Assembly: GCA_004352715.1 (NCBI GenBank)
Contig: SCFE01000008.1
Span: 2,986,850 to 3,050,849 of the forward strand
DNA: 64,000 nt
Source: Hofstenia miamia
Taxonomy: Eukaryota; Xenacoelomorpha; Acoela
Direction of reading: 5' to 3'
Positions 11,256 to 22,694 of this stretch are shown piece after piece (the first letter of the stretch is position 1; each line of letters starts with the position of its first letter). A program made the position numbers and the translations under genes. The notes below the pieces were generated by a model. It saw nothing but the letters and a program-made list of their open reading frames with translations, was not told where the DNA came from and made no database searches.

Positions 11256-12184
11256 TGTAGAGTCACTTGAGGCCTCTGTTTTTCAATTTTATTCTTTGAT
11301 TATTGTGGCACTCAGAAAATTAGAATTATGTTACAATGATGCTATAATTTGTAATTTGATGCTGTCAATTTATATCAATTCCTTTTAAATCAATTTGTAT
11401 ATTTTTGAGTGCAGTTAATTTGATCAATTTATTATTTGTCCCCTTGAATCAAACCTATGTGTAATTGCTCATTTAATTTTGTGAGGGAACTTGTATGCAA
11501 GTTGTAAACATTAAGCAGGTAATAATTTACAAAGCTGTAATAAATACTTGAGGAACTTGTAGCAAACACACAATATAATTTGTCTTACTCCAAACATGTT
11601 TGGTCTTCTCTGATGTAGTTATATGCTAACCCCTTTTAGGTTTCTTCATGGATTTTGATCTGATAATTTCTGCTTAAGATCTGGCAACAATTTTGGAGGA
11701 AACTGCACCAAGCATGGAGTGATAAATAGCTCTTGATGGTGACAGCCCAAATCGTGGCTGCTTTAGGTTATGGCTATGATTAAGTGTAAGGAATAAGAAC
11801 TTTTAATTTGATCATTTCATTTTGTACATGCACATAATAATAACACACTGCAAGTATACTATGCTGTTGGCACATGTGAATGCACAGCAATTATGTGATT
11901 TTTGTTTATTATTTATTTACATGAGCTGAGATAATAGAACTCTGAGATAAATTGTTTATTGAGCTAGAAATTACTACTTGAGACACACATGTGAATTGGT
12001 CACTGCTGGAAGTCTGTTCTCCATGGAATTTCTGTTTTTCTTAAGTGAATCAGTGAGCCACCAATGCTTCTTTCTTTTGCTGGAATGCAGGCACTCTCTA
12101 CAATGGTAGCCTTTGCAACCTTTGATCTTAACTCTTGAGTTTCCCAGTACCACTTGAGTAGCCAGAGCTCCCCATGATTCTACA
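11256..12184 (+). repeat. family B 3' LTR (B1)
   Basis: Starts TGTAGAGTCACTTGAGG and ends CCCCATGATTCTACA. Shared internal landmarks with the LTRs at 33315 and 37271 include TGTCCCCTTGAA-like, TTTAATTTTGTGAGGGAA-like and AGCAGGTAATAATT-like blocks and the GGCAACAATTTTGGAG block. About 929 bp. It follows ORF3 copy I and its polypurine tract, so it is the 3' LTR of that decayed element. Confidence 0.8.
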
Positions 12185-14010
12185 CAATGATTTGTAATAA
12201 TCAGTATTAGAATCCCCTAAAATGTTAGTTCCCTTCTGTATATAACTGAATATATTTATAATAAATGCTTAAGCTATACAAATAACTAATGGTAATTTAT
12301 TTAGGTTTTAGTGTTGTCACCACAGAAATGTTGCTGAATCAAATGGTCTCTCAATGGCATGGTGCAGATCACAACAGATTAATAGACTGCATTGCATTGC
12401 TCAGTGTGACATTGTGGATTAGAATAAAACATAGTGCAATGAACTTCTTGTTATTTTCTTAATTACTGATAAGATAATGCATTGCATATCAAATACACAA
12501 TGATAACAAGAGCTTAGAAACATTAGATATAATATTAACATAATCATTTGTATTAATTAAACATGTAATTAATAATTCAACAATTAGCATGATCATTTTC
12601 TTCCTCTTTGATCATCAGTGATACAAGTATATTTCACTATTGCTGTGATAATCTATTTAATAAATTCAATGAAGATAGAATTTTATTATAACAGTATATG
12701 ATCAAACAAATTAACTTGAATAATCATTGTGGAGACTTATATCATTTAATTGAAGAAAAGCTTAATAAAATAATAAGACTGATTAGTGAGTATTGTAGAG
12801 TTACTGATATTCCATAGTCAATATTAATTTGCACCATTCAAAATCATCAGTGAAGTCAACACCACCATTGCCAATTTGAATTTAGCTAATCATTTTCATT
12901 TAGTAAACTTTGATAAACTAATTTATTGCAATAAGGAGAACTGAACTTGACTAAAAGTTTATTGATACTGATTTCCATCACAACACAGTTTCTTTCATTG
13001 ATTATGAACTGGTATACTAAAATACACTAAAATCATGTACAGATCTTATTAAACAATTTTTTGATTGATCAGGAGATTGCTGTAAAATTTAAATTTCAGT
13101 ATTGGCTCATTTTGACTTTCAGCCAAGTTCTACAAATACAATTTCTATATAAAATTATGATGTATTGCACCATTTGCTCTTTGATCAGAATAGGTACCTT
13201 TCCATTTACACCTTTCTACCTTGGGTGAGACTGACAAGAATGCCTTTAAGCTTGCATTCTGTTACAAGCAATGCAAGCTCTTTCTTAATAGGATACCATG
13301 TACTCTGGCAAGTGTCCTTGATCTATTCTTTGTGTATATTGCACCTTGTCCATAACACTTATCACTTTTGAAATAGAGTGGTTAGATCATTCTTAGGATT
13401 GCATTTTAATTCCAATCTAGTCTGTATCAATGGTGAAAGCCTTTATATATGTAATAAAACAAATAATATCTAGAATATTCAGACAAATGTTCACTTAGAT
13501 GGAATAGCCATTTTATTTGCATGATCTAAAGTTCATTTTGCATAATAGAGTCTTGTTTTGCTGCTTGATGTGAGGTGCTCAATAATGATCTTTGACTTAG
13601 TTTTGCTGTCCAGCATTATATATTGATTGCAGGCTAACCTCTGTAGATATAATGAATGGTGCACCAAAGCATTTTTCTGGCTTTGTTAACCTTTTCTGCC
13701 TCATCTTAAGCTTGAATAGAAACCACTCATCAAATTATTAAGAGATTTCATCTTACCTAAAACAATGGTGATGAAAACTCAACTGGAGGAATTATAGAAC
13801 AACAAGCAGTAGCAAATTGTGACTTATTACACAAAACATAATTGTTTCTTTCAATTCTTGGTATTTTACTGCTTTCCCACTCCTCAACAATGGTTGTTAT
13901 CAGTTTTACACCCTATAATTTTATTCTCATTTATTTTTAATGCTTTTACATTAATAAAATTGTTAATTTGCAAGAAACATAACTAATGTGCAAACATCTT
14001 AATAAAATAT
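12185..14010. other. non-coding DNA with one arm of a direct repeat
   Basis: No gene found. The block at about 12830-13290 is directly repeated, diverged, at 15450-15960. The 68-codon open frame at 13165-13371 lies over that repeat and has no recognised domain. Confidence 0.5.
12830..13290 (+). repeat. direct repeat D, copy 1
   Basis: Aligns with 15450-15960 through shared blocks such as GCACCATT, TAGTAAAAGTYTATT-like, TATACTAAAATACA-like and GACTGACAAGAATGC/GACACTAACAAGAATGC followed by ATTCTGTTACA. Clearly diverged. It may be an old LTR or MITE; no termini were identified. Confidence 0.55.
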
Positions 14011-14359
14011 TGTAGCATCCACTACCAAGCACTGATGTAGGTTAAATGATTCTTTTAAACTATTGTTTCACGTCAACTGTGGGTAGGGATGTACTCATGT
14101 TAGCTATTGAATATATATATTTCTGCTAATCTTTCTTTAACTGAAATAACTGAATACTATTTAGGTACTCTGCCATCATAGCTCTGCTCTGTGAATGGTG
14201 TGTCTGTGGCCACTGGCCAACTCTGATTGCATTTTACAAAGATAATTCTGATAATTGAACTTAAATTGTTTTTCTAAATAATCATAATTCGATCTTAGTT
14301 TCAAATAATCATTTGTTCTTCTTTCTTTATTAGCAGCATTTTCTTTGGATTATGCTACA
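14011..14359 (-). repeat. short solo LTR, family A-related, with ATAT duplication
   Basis: On the minus strand it starts TGTAGCATAATCC and ends GGTAGTGGATGCTACA. It is flanked by ATAT at 14007-14010 and 14360-14363, the 4-bp target duplication expected of Ty3/gypsy integration. At 349 bp it is much shorter than the 1,162-bp family A LTR, so it is a deleted or distinct subfamily. Its 3' third matches the fragment at 27041-27332. Confidence 0.8.
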
Positions 14360-15977
14360 ATATCAAGGACAATCTAAGAATAGCTTCTGTTCTTACAGAA
14401 ATTTGAATGTGTATTACTAGTTCTGGTTATGATATAAAAATTATTCAGGTTAGTTTGCATTTAAAATTTCAATCCAAATTAATCACCCAAAAAGTCCCAC
14501 TCAGCAAGAAAGCAAACTTTGAAAAAAGTTAGAGGAAAATCAGGTCAATCTGTGCTCTTAGAAAAGTATAATTATATTTATCTTGATTAGCTTTTCTGTC
14601 ATTGAAATTAATCTAGTTAAAAACTTGTTAAAAGTGTTTTCTATTAATTTTGCTACACACATTCCTACTTAGTGAGAAATTTTACTCTATATATTTTGGT
14701 TGATTAGTTTTAGAAATTCTGTGCAGTTTTGCAAGTGATTGTAAATTAGTGTGAAATCCCATACTCTCAATGATAGACATTGTTATCTCCATTATACTCC
14801 AGTATCATTGACAGTAACTGTTTCATTGATTTGGTTGTCAGTGCTGTTAGCTCTTAAACTGTTAGTCCCTACATATAATACTGAATATTTCTGTATGTAT
14901 CTGGAAGTATCAATAGTGATTAACAATCATGTGTTTAGGCCCTTCAGGCAATGCTAATTTAACAGCTTATGCTGACCCAATGTTCTATTAGCAGCTGAAT
15001 CACTCTCATGCCACTCTTGGTGTAATCTGTGGTTAACCTGTGGAATTAGACACAAAGAATTTATTCTCATTATACATTGAACTAATATATTTGAAACAAC
15101 AATTACAGTGTAAATGAATAGAGAATAAATTAACCATTAGCTTTAGTTTATCAATTAACCAGTTATTAAAAATGCAATATTTAATTAACATATAACTGCA
15201 GCTTTCTCCTTTAAATATCAGTGATGATAAATTCCTTCTTGGAACAGATTGAGCATCAGAGATATAATCAATTGAATTACTAAACATTTAGTAAATAACA
15301 ATTAATTCCAATTTCAGACAAGGCTTAGATAATCACACATCTATTTTTTGATGTAAGACATCTCTTCATAACTTTTGTTAATTAGAAAGTACTGCATTAA
15401 CATTTTAATTAGATGACTTAATCAATATATCAATTGATCTTGTTAGGCACCATTAACTTTTATCAGCAATTCATCATCACTAATGCCATTGAGAAAATTT
15501 GCTAAGTTGCATTATACACAATTTCAATTAATTAGAGCATAGTTAAAGAATGACTAAGCTTTAGTAAAAGTCTATTCATAATGACCTTTGTTACAATTTT
15601 GTAATTCAGCATAACAATACCTTGTATACCATACAATACTAAAATTATTTACAGTTCTTTTTAACTAATATTTCCTCTAATCTGATGATTAATATTATTT
15701 CAAATGTCTGATTTCTGTTTCTCATATTGGTCAAAAGCCAAGTGATTGACTTTTAGCTGAATTTTTTTTGGACCTGTATTTATAAAATTTGATTAATAAT
15801 AAATGTTGTACAAATAAAATCACTAAATAAAATTTCTACTATCTAATTTGACACTGCTATTTTTGATGGTCAGAAAAAGTGCCTTTACATTTGCACTCTT
15901 CTACATAAATGACACTAACAAGAATGCATTCTGTTACATTAGTATGCAAGTCATAGATTACATTATTATACTAAATT
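14360..15977. other. non-coding DNA with second arm of direct repeat
   Basis: No gene recognised; open frames at 14751-14957 (plus) and 15033-15287 (minus) show no domain and no splice context. The interval 15450-15960 is the second copy of direct repeat D. Confidence 0.45.
15450..15960 (+). repeat. direct repeat D, copy 2
   Basis: Partner of 12830-13290, same orientation, about 2.6 kb away, with many substitutions and small indels. Confidence 0.55.
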
Positions 15978-16482
15978 TTGTTTTTAAATGTATATCACAT
16001 AAAGGGGGTTGTGAAAAATAGCTGGGGAAGTTATATGAAGATAACTACTGAAATGAGTTTGGTAATATACTCTCATTATCTATCTGATAAGAATGCAACA
16101 GAGATTTCAGGTCTTTTAAGACTTAAAAGCACCTCAGTAATTTCAATTATAAATAAATATCAAAAAACAGGTTGTTGGGAATAAGGACATAAAGTAGGAG
16201 CAAGTAATTTGAAGCTGACCCCAGATGTTAAAGAGTATCTTCATGCTTCTTTAGCCAGGAATGTTACTTTAACATTGGAGGAGATGACGAATTGGGTCAG
16301 TAAAAGATTTTTTTGATCATAAGTACCACTTATATTCACTATTCTTTGATAGAATTACATTATTCTTTTAAAAAGTTTCACCAAATTCCAATTCAGCATA
16401 ATACAGATCATACCATAAATTTGGGGGAAAGTTATGCAAATAACTTCAACAACCTTAGAGCATTTTATGGAAGAGCTCCTAG
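15978..16482 (+). pseudogene. Tc1/mariner-type transposase N-terminal fragment
   Basis: The open frame at 15978-16184 contains a helix-turn-helix pattern (LVIYSHYLSDKNATEISGLL, then a second helix with ISIINKYQKTG) typical of the paired-like DNA-binding domain of Tc1-like transposases. Downstream, in shifted frames, come LTPDVKEYL and LTLEEM, and then HYSFKKFHQIPIQHNT and YANNFNNLRA, which fit the linker before the DDE core. The DDE core itself is missing because an LTR interrupts at 16483. Stops and frameshifts show it is dead. Confidence 0.65.
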
Positions 16483-17290
16483 TGTAGAATCATGGGGGAG
16501 CTCTGGCTACTCTAGCAGTACTGGGTAACTCAAGAGTTTAGATCAAAGATAGCAAAGTCTACCATAGCAGAGGGCAACCCGCATTCCAACAGAACAGTTA
16601 CATTGGTGGTTCACTGATTCTCCTAACAAATAAAGAAATTCCATTCCAAAAAGAACTCCAGCAGTGACCAACTCACAAAGCATCACACTGAATCCAAACC
16701 TTTGAAGCCATCCTTTCTCACCAAGGTCTAATTGTGTGTCTCAAGTATTAAGTTCTAGCTCAATAAACAATTTATCTCAGAGTTCTCTTATCTCAGCTCA
16801 TGTAAATAAATAATAAATAACAGGCACATAGTTGCTGTGCATTCATGTTTGCCAATGGCATAGTATATTTGCAAGGTGGTAAATTAAGTGCATGTACAAA
16901 CAGATAAAATAAAACATGTTATTCCCTACACATGACCATAACCTAAAGAGACCACAATTTGGGCTGTCACTGTTAAAGAGCTATTTGTCACCCTAGACCC
17001 AGTGCAGTTTCCTCCCAATTTGTTGCTGGATCTTAAACAACAGTTATCATTTACTAATCTTTGATTTACAAAATCTAAAAGGTGTTAATAAATAAATAAT
17101 TGCAAAGATCAAACACAATAGAAGGAAGCCAAATTTATTGTTCACTTTGCTACATTGACTCAGATATTTATTACAAAAATCTGTAACTTATTACCTGACT
17201 TGCTTACAATTTCAAAGCACAGTTTCCCTCACAAAGTTAAATGAGCAATCACATGTAATTAAAATTGAGGTGACAAAAACTAACACTATG
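16483..17290 (-). repeat. family B LTR, truncated, minus strand (B4)
   Basis: Starts TGTAGAATCATGGGGGAGCT, the reverse complement of the end of the LTR at 11256-12184. It stays collinear with it in reverse (for example CTCAGCTCATGTAAATAAAT and CTGACTTGCTTACAATTTC-like blocks). The other end, which should read AGTGACTCTACA, was not found, so it is truncated near 17290. It has inserted into or replaced the rest of a Tc1-like transposase. Confidence 0.75.
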
Positions 17291-17558
17291 AAATAAATGA
17301 AATGATGATTATGCTTTATATTTTAAGGTTTTCTTATGAATCCATCTCTCATTTTTAAATACAATGTTTCTTGTTATTTATATTGTTTTTTCTTTCTATT
17401 ATTCACTTTCTAATATTATTCTTATTTTTGTTGAAATTAATGTACAAATTGTTGAAAATGATGTGAAAATTATTGAAGTAGAATTGAAAACCCTGTATCT
17501 ACACATAATTAATACATTGGTTTAGAATAGATTTATATGTATTTCTTCTTGATTATAT
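17291..17558. other. AT-rich spacer
   Basis: No gene or clear repeat seen; it may include the decayed 5' end of the preceding minus-strand LTR. Confidence 0.3.
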
Positions 17559-18983
17559 TGTAGCATAATTCATCACATCAGCTTCTGGGAAACTAAGATT
17601 GAAAAGGAATAGGAAAGATGATTAGAAAATTAATTAAGCAGCTTAAGTGATGAAAACTTGAAACTAGAATTTATAAATCAAGTATAAAATTGTATAAGCA
17701 AGTACTTGCCCATCAATAAATTTGGCAGAAATCTTAAGACAAAATTGCTTCTTGTTATTTTTGTCAACTAGGCAGAAGTGTCTAGTTATTTTAAAGCTAA
17801 AATCAACAGGTACTTGTTTTGATTAAAAGTATAAATAGGAGTGAAACTATGTAACAATTGATGAAGTACATTCTTTGCAATTTTTAATAAAAATGTTAAG
17901 CTAAACAGTCCATGCTGAGTAGTGGTCAGGATATCATGACAGGAACAATTCAAGGTTCTTCACCCTTGATTCATGAAATGCATTTAAGTTAGGTATATGG
18001 CTAAGAGTTTTCATTTCCCACTTAGCTTACAATTGATCATTTTTCATCATGTATTTCATAAGGACTCAAAAATGGTTAGTTAGCCAAACATATGATATAT
18101 TCAGGGTTTTCAAGTACTTGGAATGTTAAGAACTTGAACTTGAATAAGATCGCAAACCTGAATCAAAAAAACTCAGAAGAGAAATCATCAAAACTTGAAC
18201 TCAAACTTGTTTGAAAATCCATTTGAAAATACCATAAAAATTAAGTTTTTTTAAATATCAATTTTCTTACCACTCACAAAAACTATTTTCTAGATTAGAA
18301 TTATTTTAAAATAAATGCTTTTTACCCTAAGAAATTTGTAAATAGAAAAAAATTTAATTGAACTCAGAATTTCATTTAAAAATGAATATTTAGATCTAAA
18401 TTGTTGACAATAAAGTTACTGATAATGAGATCATTTATTATAGCAACTATCTTATCTAAATTTAGGTTAGGAAGCTGCTATGTATTTAATTAAATAATTT
18501 GAATGACAATAGTTTTTCAGTAATGGCAATGTTTTAACTACATTACTTTGTTAATGAAGCAGCTACTGACAAGTCAGGTTACATGAAACTTATGTCAGTT
18601 TATTTCTTAAAACACAACATCATACAATACAAAAAAAGATTTAAGTCAAGTTGTGTCTAATAAGTAGTAAGCACCATTATAGGTTAGGGTACACATAATA
18701 GGCCTTCTTTGAGATGAGTGGCAGAGGTTCATTGAAGAACTTGATTACTGGAATCATTGATGTTCAAGCTTCATGCAGATGCCCACCAAATGGAAGAACT
18801 GCTGAGGAATGAAGCTTCACCTAAATAGGGATTGTTAATTGATTTGTTAATCAAAGTTAACAGAGGAATATTATTAATTCATAAAGCAGTTGAGAACAAG
18901 TAGCTCCCTTCCCACCAAATTGACAAAGAACCAAAGAACTAGGTTTGGACAACCTGATGTTGGGCCTGGTAGGAGATGCTACA
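17559..18983 (+). repeat. solo family A LTR with ATAT duplication and internal MITE
   Basis: Starts TGTAGCATAATTC and ends GGTAGGAGATGCTACA, flanked by ATAT at 17555-17558 and 18984-18987. It is 1,425 bp, longer than other family A LTRs because a MITE-like block (18111 to about 18385) beginning CAGGGTTTTCAAGTACTTGG sits inside. LTR sequence resumes at TTTAGATCTAAATTGTTGAC, equivalent to TTTAGATCCAAATTATTGAC in the copy at 6844. No internal retroelement sequence adjoins it, so it is a solo LTR left by recombination. Confidence 0.85.
18111..18385 (+). mobile_element. hAT-type MITE inside an LTR (decayed right end)
   Basis: The left terminus CAGGGTTTTCAAGTACTTGG and the following AATGTTAAGAACTTGAA match, in reverse, the element at 39718-40033. 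It is absent from the equivalent point in the LTR at 6844. The right terminus and target duplication are too decayed to place exactly. Confidence 0.6.
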
Positions 18984-19257
18984 ATATTCCTATACATGCT
19001 TACAATATTAAATGAAGATAAAATTGCAGTTGTTGAATAACAGAGATTAGTTTCCTTGATTATGGTTTTGGAGTTTCCTAAGAAGAGTTGTTACATAAAT
19101 TTACACTTTGAATTAATTAAGTGTTAAATGAACTCTTAAACAAAAGAAAAACTAGGGAACTTTATGTAGCTTCTGAGCTTGGCCAAGAGGCCATATAAAA
19201 ACCCTATTTTTATTCTGTTTTGCAACTATTTAAGTAAACTAAAAGTTTCAAGGATAA
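18984..19257. other. spacer between two family A LTRs
   Basis: No gene. A possible TATA-like stretch (GGCCATATAAAAACC) lies near 19188-19202, with no transcript evidence. Confidence 0.3.
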
Positions 19258-19757
19258 TATAGCATAATCCAAAGCATAATGCTGCTAAAGAAGAAAGAAG
19301 ATCAGATGATTAGTCAAAACTAAGATCGAATTATGATTATTGATTAAAAAACCATGAACCTGCATTTATGTTAGGTATATGAATAGGAGTTTTTCTCCAT
19401 TTAGCTGGCTACTGATTCTTTTGTTTACATGTATCTAATAATTGATATCAGTAAAAGGGCTGGATAGCCTACTGTAGGTTATACATATTTTATCTTATAG
19501 ACTTAGGTGACCTATAATAGACTGATAAATAGACTGAGCATGTATTGTTGTTATTTAAGTTTAAGGTAGGAAGCTGCAAGTTATTATGTAACTTACTTTA
19601 ATTAACTTATCTAAAGCCAATAGTGTTCAGTAATGGCTAAAGTATTAAGCAGCTAGTGACATTGCAAGGTTGTGAATTGACATAAATACACATTACAAAT
19701 TGAGTTTAAGTCAGTTGCAAATAGCATTGAGAACTACACTGAGTTAGGATAGGCTTT
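19258..19757 (+). repeat. family A LTR fragment, plus strand
   Basis: Begins TATAGCATAATCC (the usual TG changed to TA) and follows the family A LTR as far as ACACTGAGTTAGGATAGG. It ends abruptly where a minus-strand gag-like gene of another family A element begins. Confidence 0.7.
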
Positions 19758-20776
19758 TCTGATCATCTTCTCCAATTTATCATCTATGTCGCACTTAATT
19801 TCAAATTGTGCTCTTATATTATTGGGCATCCCTTTGCAAATGTGTGAAAAGAGATCATATTTTGAATATTGGTTCTCTCTTGAGCTGAGTGTGACCAACC
19901 TCTCGACTTGTTGGATAACTGTAATAACCTTAATTTATCTTTTAGTTGAGCTATTTCCTCTTGCCTCAGATCTTTATCTTCGATTAGTCGTCTATTTTCT
20001 ACTTCCAGCAAGTCCTGTTGTAATTGTGCTGGCTGTTCATTCTTGCTCATTTCGAGTCGGGTTATTTTACCTTTAAGTTGTGATATCTCTGCGGCTTGTA
20101 TATCATTATCTTGTATTAACTGCTGGTTTGTTCTCTCTAGTATGTTATTCTTGTCTTGTAGGAGTTGATTCTGTTCCAGGAATCTACTATTTGATTCCGT
20201 TAATTGTTTTGTGAGTGCCTTGATTTCATTTTGGAACACTTTGCTTTGTTCAATTAGCCTGGTGTCCATGTCAATCTGGATGTTCCTGATTGTTTCCACA
20301 CTCGCCAATTCGATGTCTTCTATCCTTTTTGTTAATAGACCAATTTCTTCTCGTAATAATTGTTCAGTTTCATTATTCTTTCTCAGAATTTCCATGATTT
20401 CTGGGGTTCCTGGTTCAGAAGAAGATTCCTGTGTTATTGACTCTGGGGTTAGGGTTGTTTCGGAATTTCTTGGGTAGGATGACGATCGTGTCGTCATAGG
20501 GGTGGTGGTTTTCGCTTTCTTTGCACTTCCTCTTTTGCTTTTATTGTTTGTCATTATTTCTTGATGTTGTAGTGGCTTTCCCATTCGGTTACGATTCAAG
20601 AGTCCAGTTTGCACTTGTTGCGGTTAAAATGTTCTGCCTTTGCTGACTGTGTCTTTCCGTTCATTGCTCTGTTGCTTCCTCTTCACTTTTTCTTTGAGTT
20701 GTTTCGACGTTCTTAAAAGAGTATCACTGTGTGTTTCTTCTCCATTGACTTTGTTCTTATTTGTCATGGTCGCCAT
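19758..20776 (-). pseudogene. family A gag-like coiled-coil ORF, copy 1
   Basis: The reading frame opens at an ATG that overlaps the last base of the LTR and the primer-binding site (20776). It runs 50 codons, meets a TAA at about 20624-20626, then continues in the same frame for about 270 codons to a stop at 19814. The first part is basic (SKQLKEKVKRKQQSNERK). The second part is a long heptad-rich coiled coil (LLREEIGLLTKRIEDIELAS, further LTESNSRFLEQNQLLQDK). Position just after LTR and primer-binding site makes it gag or a gag leader by inference; no CCHC knuckle or capsid motif is reached before the copy is cut off. Confidence 0.6.
20761..20775 (-). other. primer-binding site, family A
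   Basis: TGGCGACCATGACAA immediately follows the LTR end TGTTACA on the minus strand. Zero spacing and a leading TGG (matching tRNA 3' CCA) are typical of retrotransposon primer sites. Copy 2 has TGGCAACTGTGTCAA at about 25864-25878. The tRNA was not identified. Confidence 0.7.
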
Positions 20777-21628
20777 GTAACATCCTCCACCTGGCTTATT
20801 TGCACCGTGTATTATTGTTGATAATCAGCACTTAGTAAATTGCGGGTGAGGAGTTACTGAATTATTGAATCGCCAAACTTTTCCTTTTTAATCAACTAGT
20901 TATGTTAATCGAGTATTAATTATCACTATTTAGGTGATGGAGCTGCGTGACGTTTCTTCTCCAGTTCTTCTGTGGGCCACTGCCCAAAGCTGATCTCCAC
21001 AACACAGTTCCCCTCCTTTACGAATGACGATTGAATCCACTGCACCAACTCAGCTCAATTGGAACTAATTATGTGTACCCTATTTGAGTTCAGTGCGTGC
21101 ACTCATGTTAAGTAGTAACTGACTTAAACTCAACGTTGTACAGTGTTTGTTGATTTGTTCAAATAAAGCAACCGGGCATTGACACTAACTGCATTCAAAT
21201 ATTATTAATGTAGCCATTACCGTAAACTTATTGGCTTAGTAATCTAATTAATAAGATTGCAGTTTCCTAAACTTACATTTAATAGGGATACATGTAAGGT
21301 CACTTATTTAGTCAATTATAGTCGAGTCTCCTACTATTAATAACATGTATATTCCTAGGGTTCGACTATCCAGTCATTTCAAGCATTCATTATTTCGTAC
21401 ATGTATAGATCGATAGCCAGACTAGGTGAGAATTGAAAATCTCCTAACCATAATGTAAGTGCACTTTCGTGACTGGCACAAGGACCCTTCGAATCGATCC
21501 TGTAATGGGATCCAGCCACTACTAAACACAACTCGCCTAGCTGCACATTTTAGTAATTAATCAAACCAGATAAATGAAGATTAAGAAATAAAATAANGTT
21601 GCAGCTATTATTTTGGGATGATGCTACA
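20776..21628 (-). repeat. family A 5' LTR, copy 1 (internally short)
   Basis: On the minus strand it starts TGTAGCATCATCCC and ends GGAGGATGTTACA. It is nearly identical to the LTR at 25879-27040 but about 310 bp shorter. The missing part falls at a single N (21597), so the deletion may be an assembly join. It is the 5' LTR of the minus-strand element whose gag-like gene follows. Confidence 0.85.
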
Positions 21629-21694
21629 CCAACTGTCAAGGGGCTAGTTATCACACTAAGCACAGTGGAGTAACTCCCAAATTATCACTGGATC
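21629..21694 (-). repeat. family B LTR fragment beside gap
   Basis: The reverse complement resembles the internal LTR B block around 11680-11745 (GATCTGGCAACAATTTTGGA onward, including a GAGTGATAA-like stretch). A family A element apparently lies inside a minus-strand family B LTR here. Confidence 0.5.
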
Positions 21695-22694
21695 NNNNNN
21701 NNNNNNNNNNNNNNNNNNNNNNNNNNNNNNNNNNNNNNNNNNNNNNNNNNNNNNNNNNNNNNNNNNNNNNNNNNNNNNNNNNNNNNNNNNNNNNNNNNNN
21801 NNNNNNNNNNNNNNNNNNNNNNNNNNNNNNNNNNNNNNNNNNNNNNNNNNNNNNNNNNNNNNNNNNNNNNNNNNNNNNNNNNNNNNNNNNNNNNNNNNNN
21901 NNNNNNNNNNNNNNNNNNNNNNNNNNNNNNNNNNNNNNNNNNNNNNNNNNNNNNNNNNNNNNNNNNNNNNNNNNNNNNNNNNNNNNNNNNNNNNNNNNNN
22001 NNNNNNNNNNNNNNNNNNNNNNNNNNNNNNNNNNNNNNNNNNNNNNNNNNNNNNNNNNNNNNNNNNNNNNNNNNNNNNNNNNNNNNNNNNNNNNNNNNNN
22101 NNNNNNNNNNNNNNNNNNNNNNNNNNNNNNNNNNNNNNNNNNNNNNNNNNNNNNNNNNNNNNNNNNNNNNNNNNNNNNNNNNNNNNNNNNNNNNNNNNNN
22201 NNNNNNNNNNNNNNNNNNNNNNNNNNNNNNNNNNNNNNNNNNNNNNNNNNNNNNNNNNNNNNNNNNNNNNNNNNNNNNNNNNNNNNNNNNNNNNNNNNNN
22301 NNNNNNNNNNNNNNNNNNNNNNNNNNNNNNNNNNNNNNNNNNNNNNNNNNNNNNNNNNNNNNNNNNNNNNNNNNNNNNNNNNNNNNNNNNNNNNNNNNNN
22401 NNNNNNNNNNNNNNNNNNNNNNNNNNNNNNNNNNNNNNNNNNNNNNNNNNNNNNNNNNNNNNNNNNNNNNNNNNNNNNNNNNNNNNNNNNNNNNNNNNNN
22501 NNNNNNNNNNNNNNNNNNNNNNNNNNNNNNNNNNNNNNNNNNNNNNNNNNNNNNNNNNNNNNNNNNNNNNNNNNNNNNNNNNNNNNNNNNNNNNNNNNNN
22601 NNNNNNNNNNNNNNNNNNNNNNNNNNNNNNNNNNNNNNNNNNNNNNNNNNNNNNNNNNNNNNNNNNNNNNNNNNNNNNNNNNNNNNNNNNNNNN
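21695..22694. other. assembly gap of exactly 1000 N
   Basis: Unknown sequence; the round size suggests an arbitrary scaffold gap. Apparent open frames across it are meaningless. Confidence 0.99.

Noticed and set aside
19786-20477. Plus-strand open frames opposite the gag-like gene
   Set aside because: Antisense shadows of the coiled-coil reading frame; no independent support, and the minus strand fits LTR and primer-site order.
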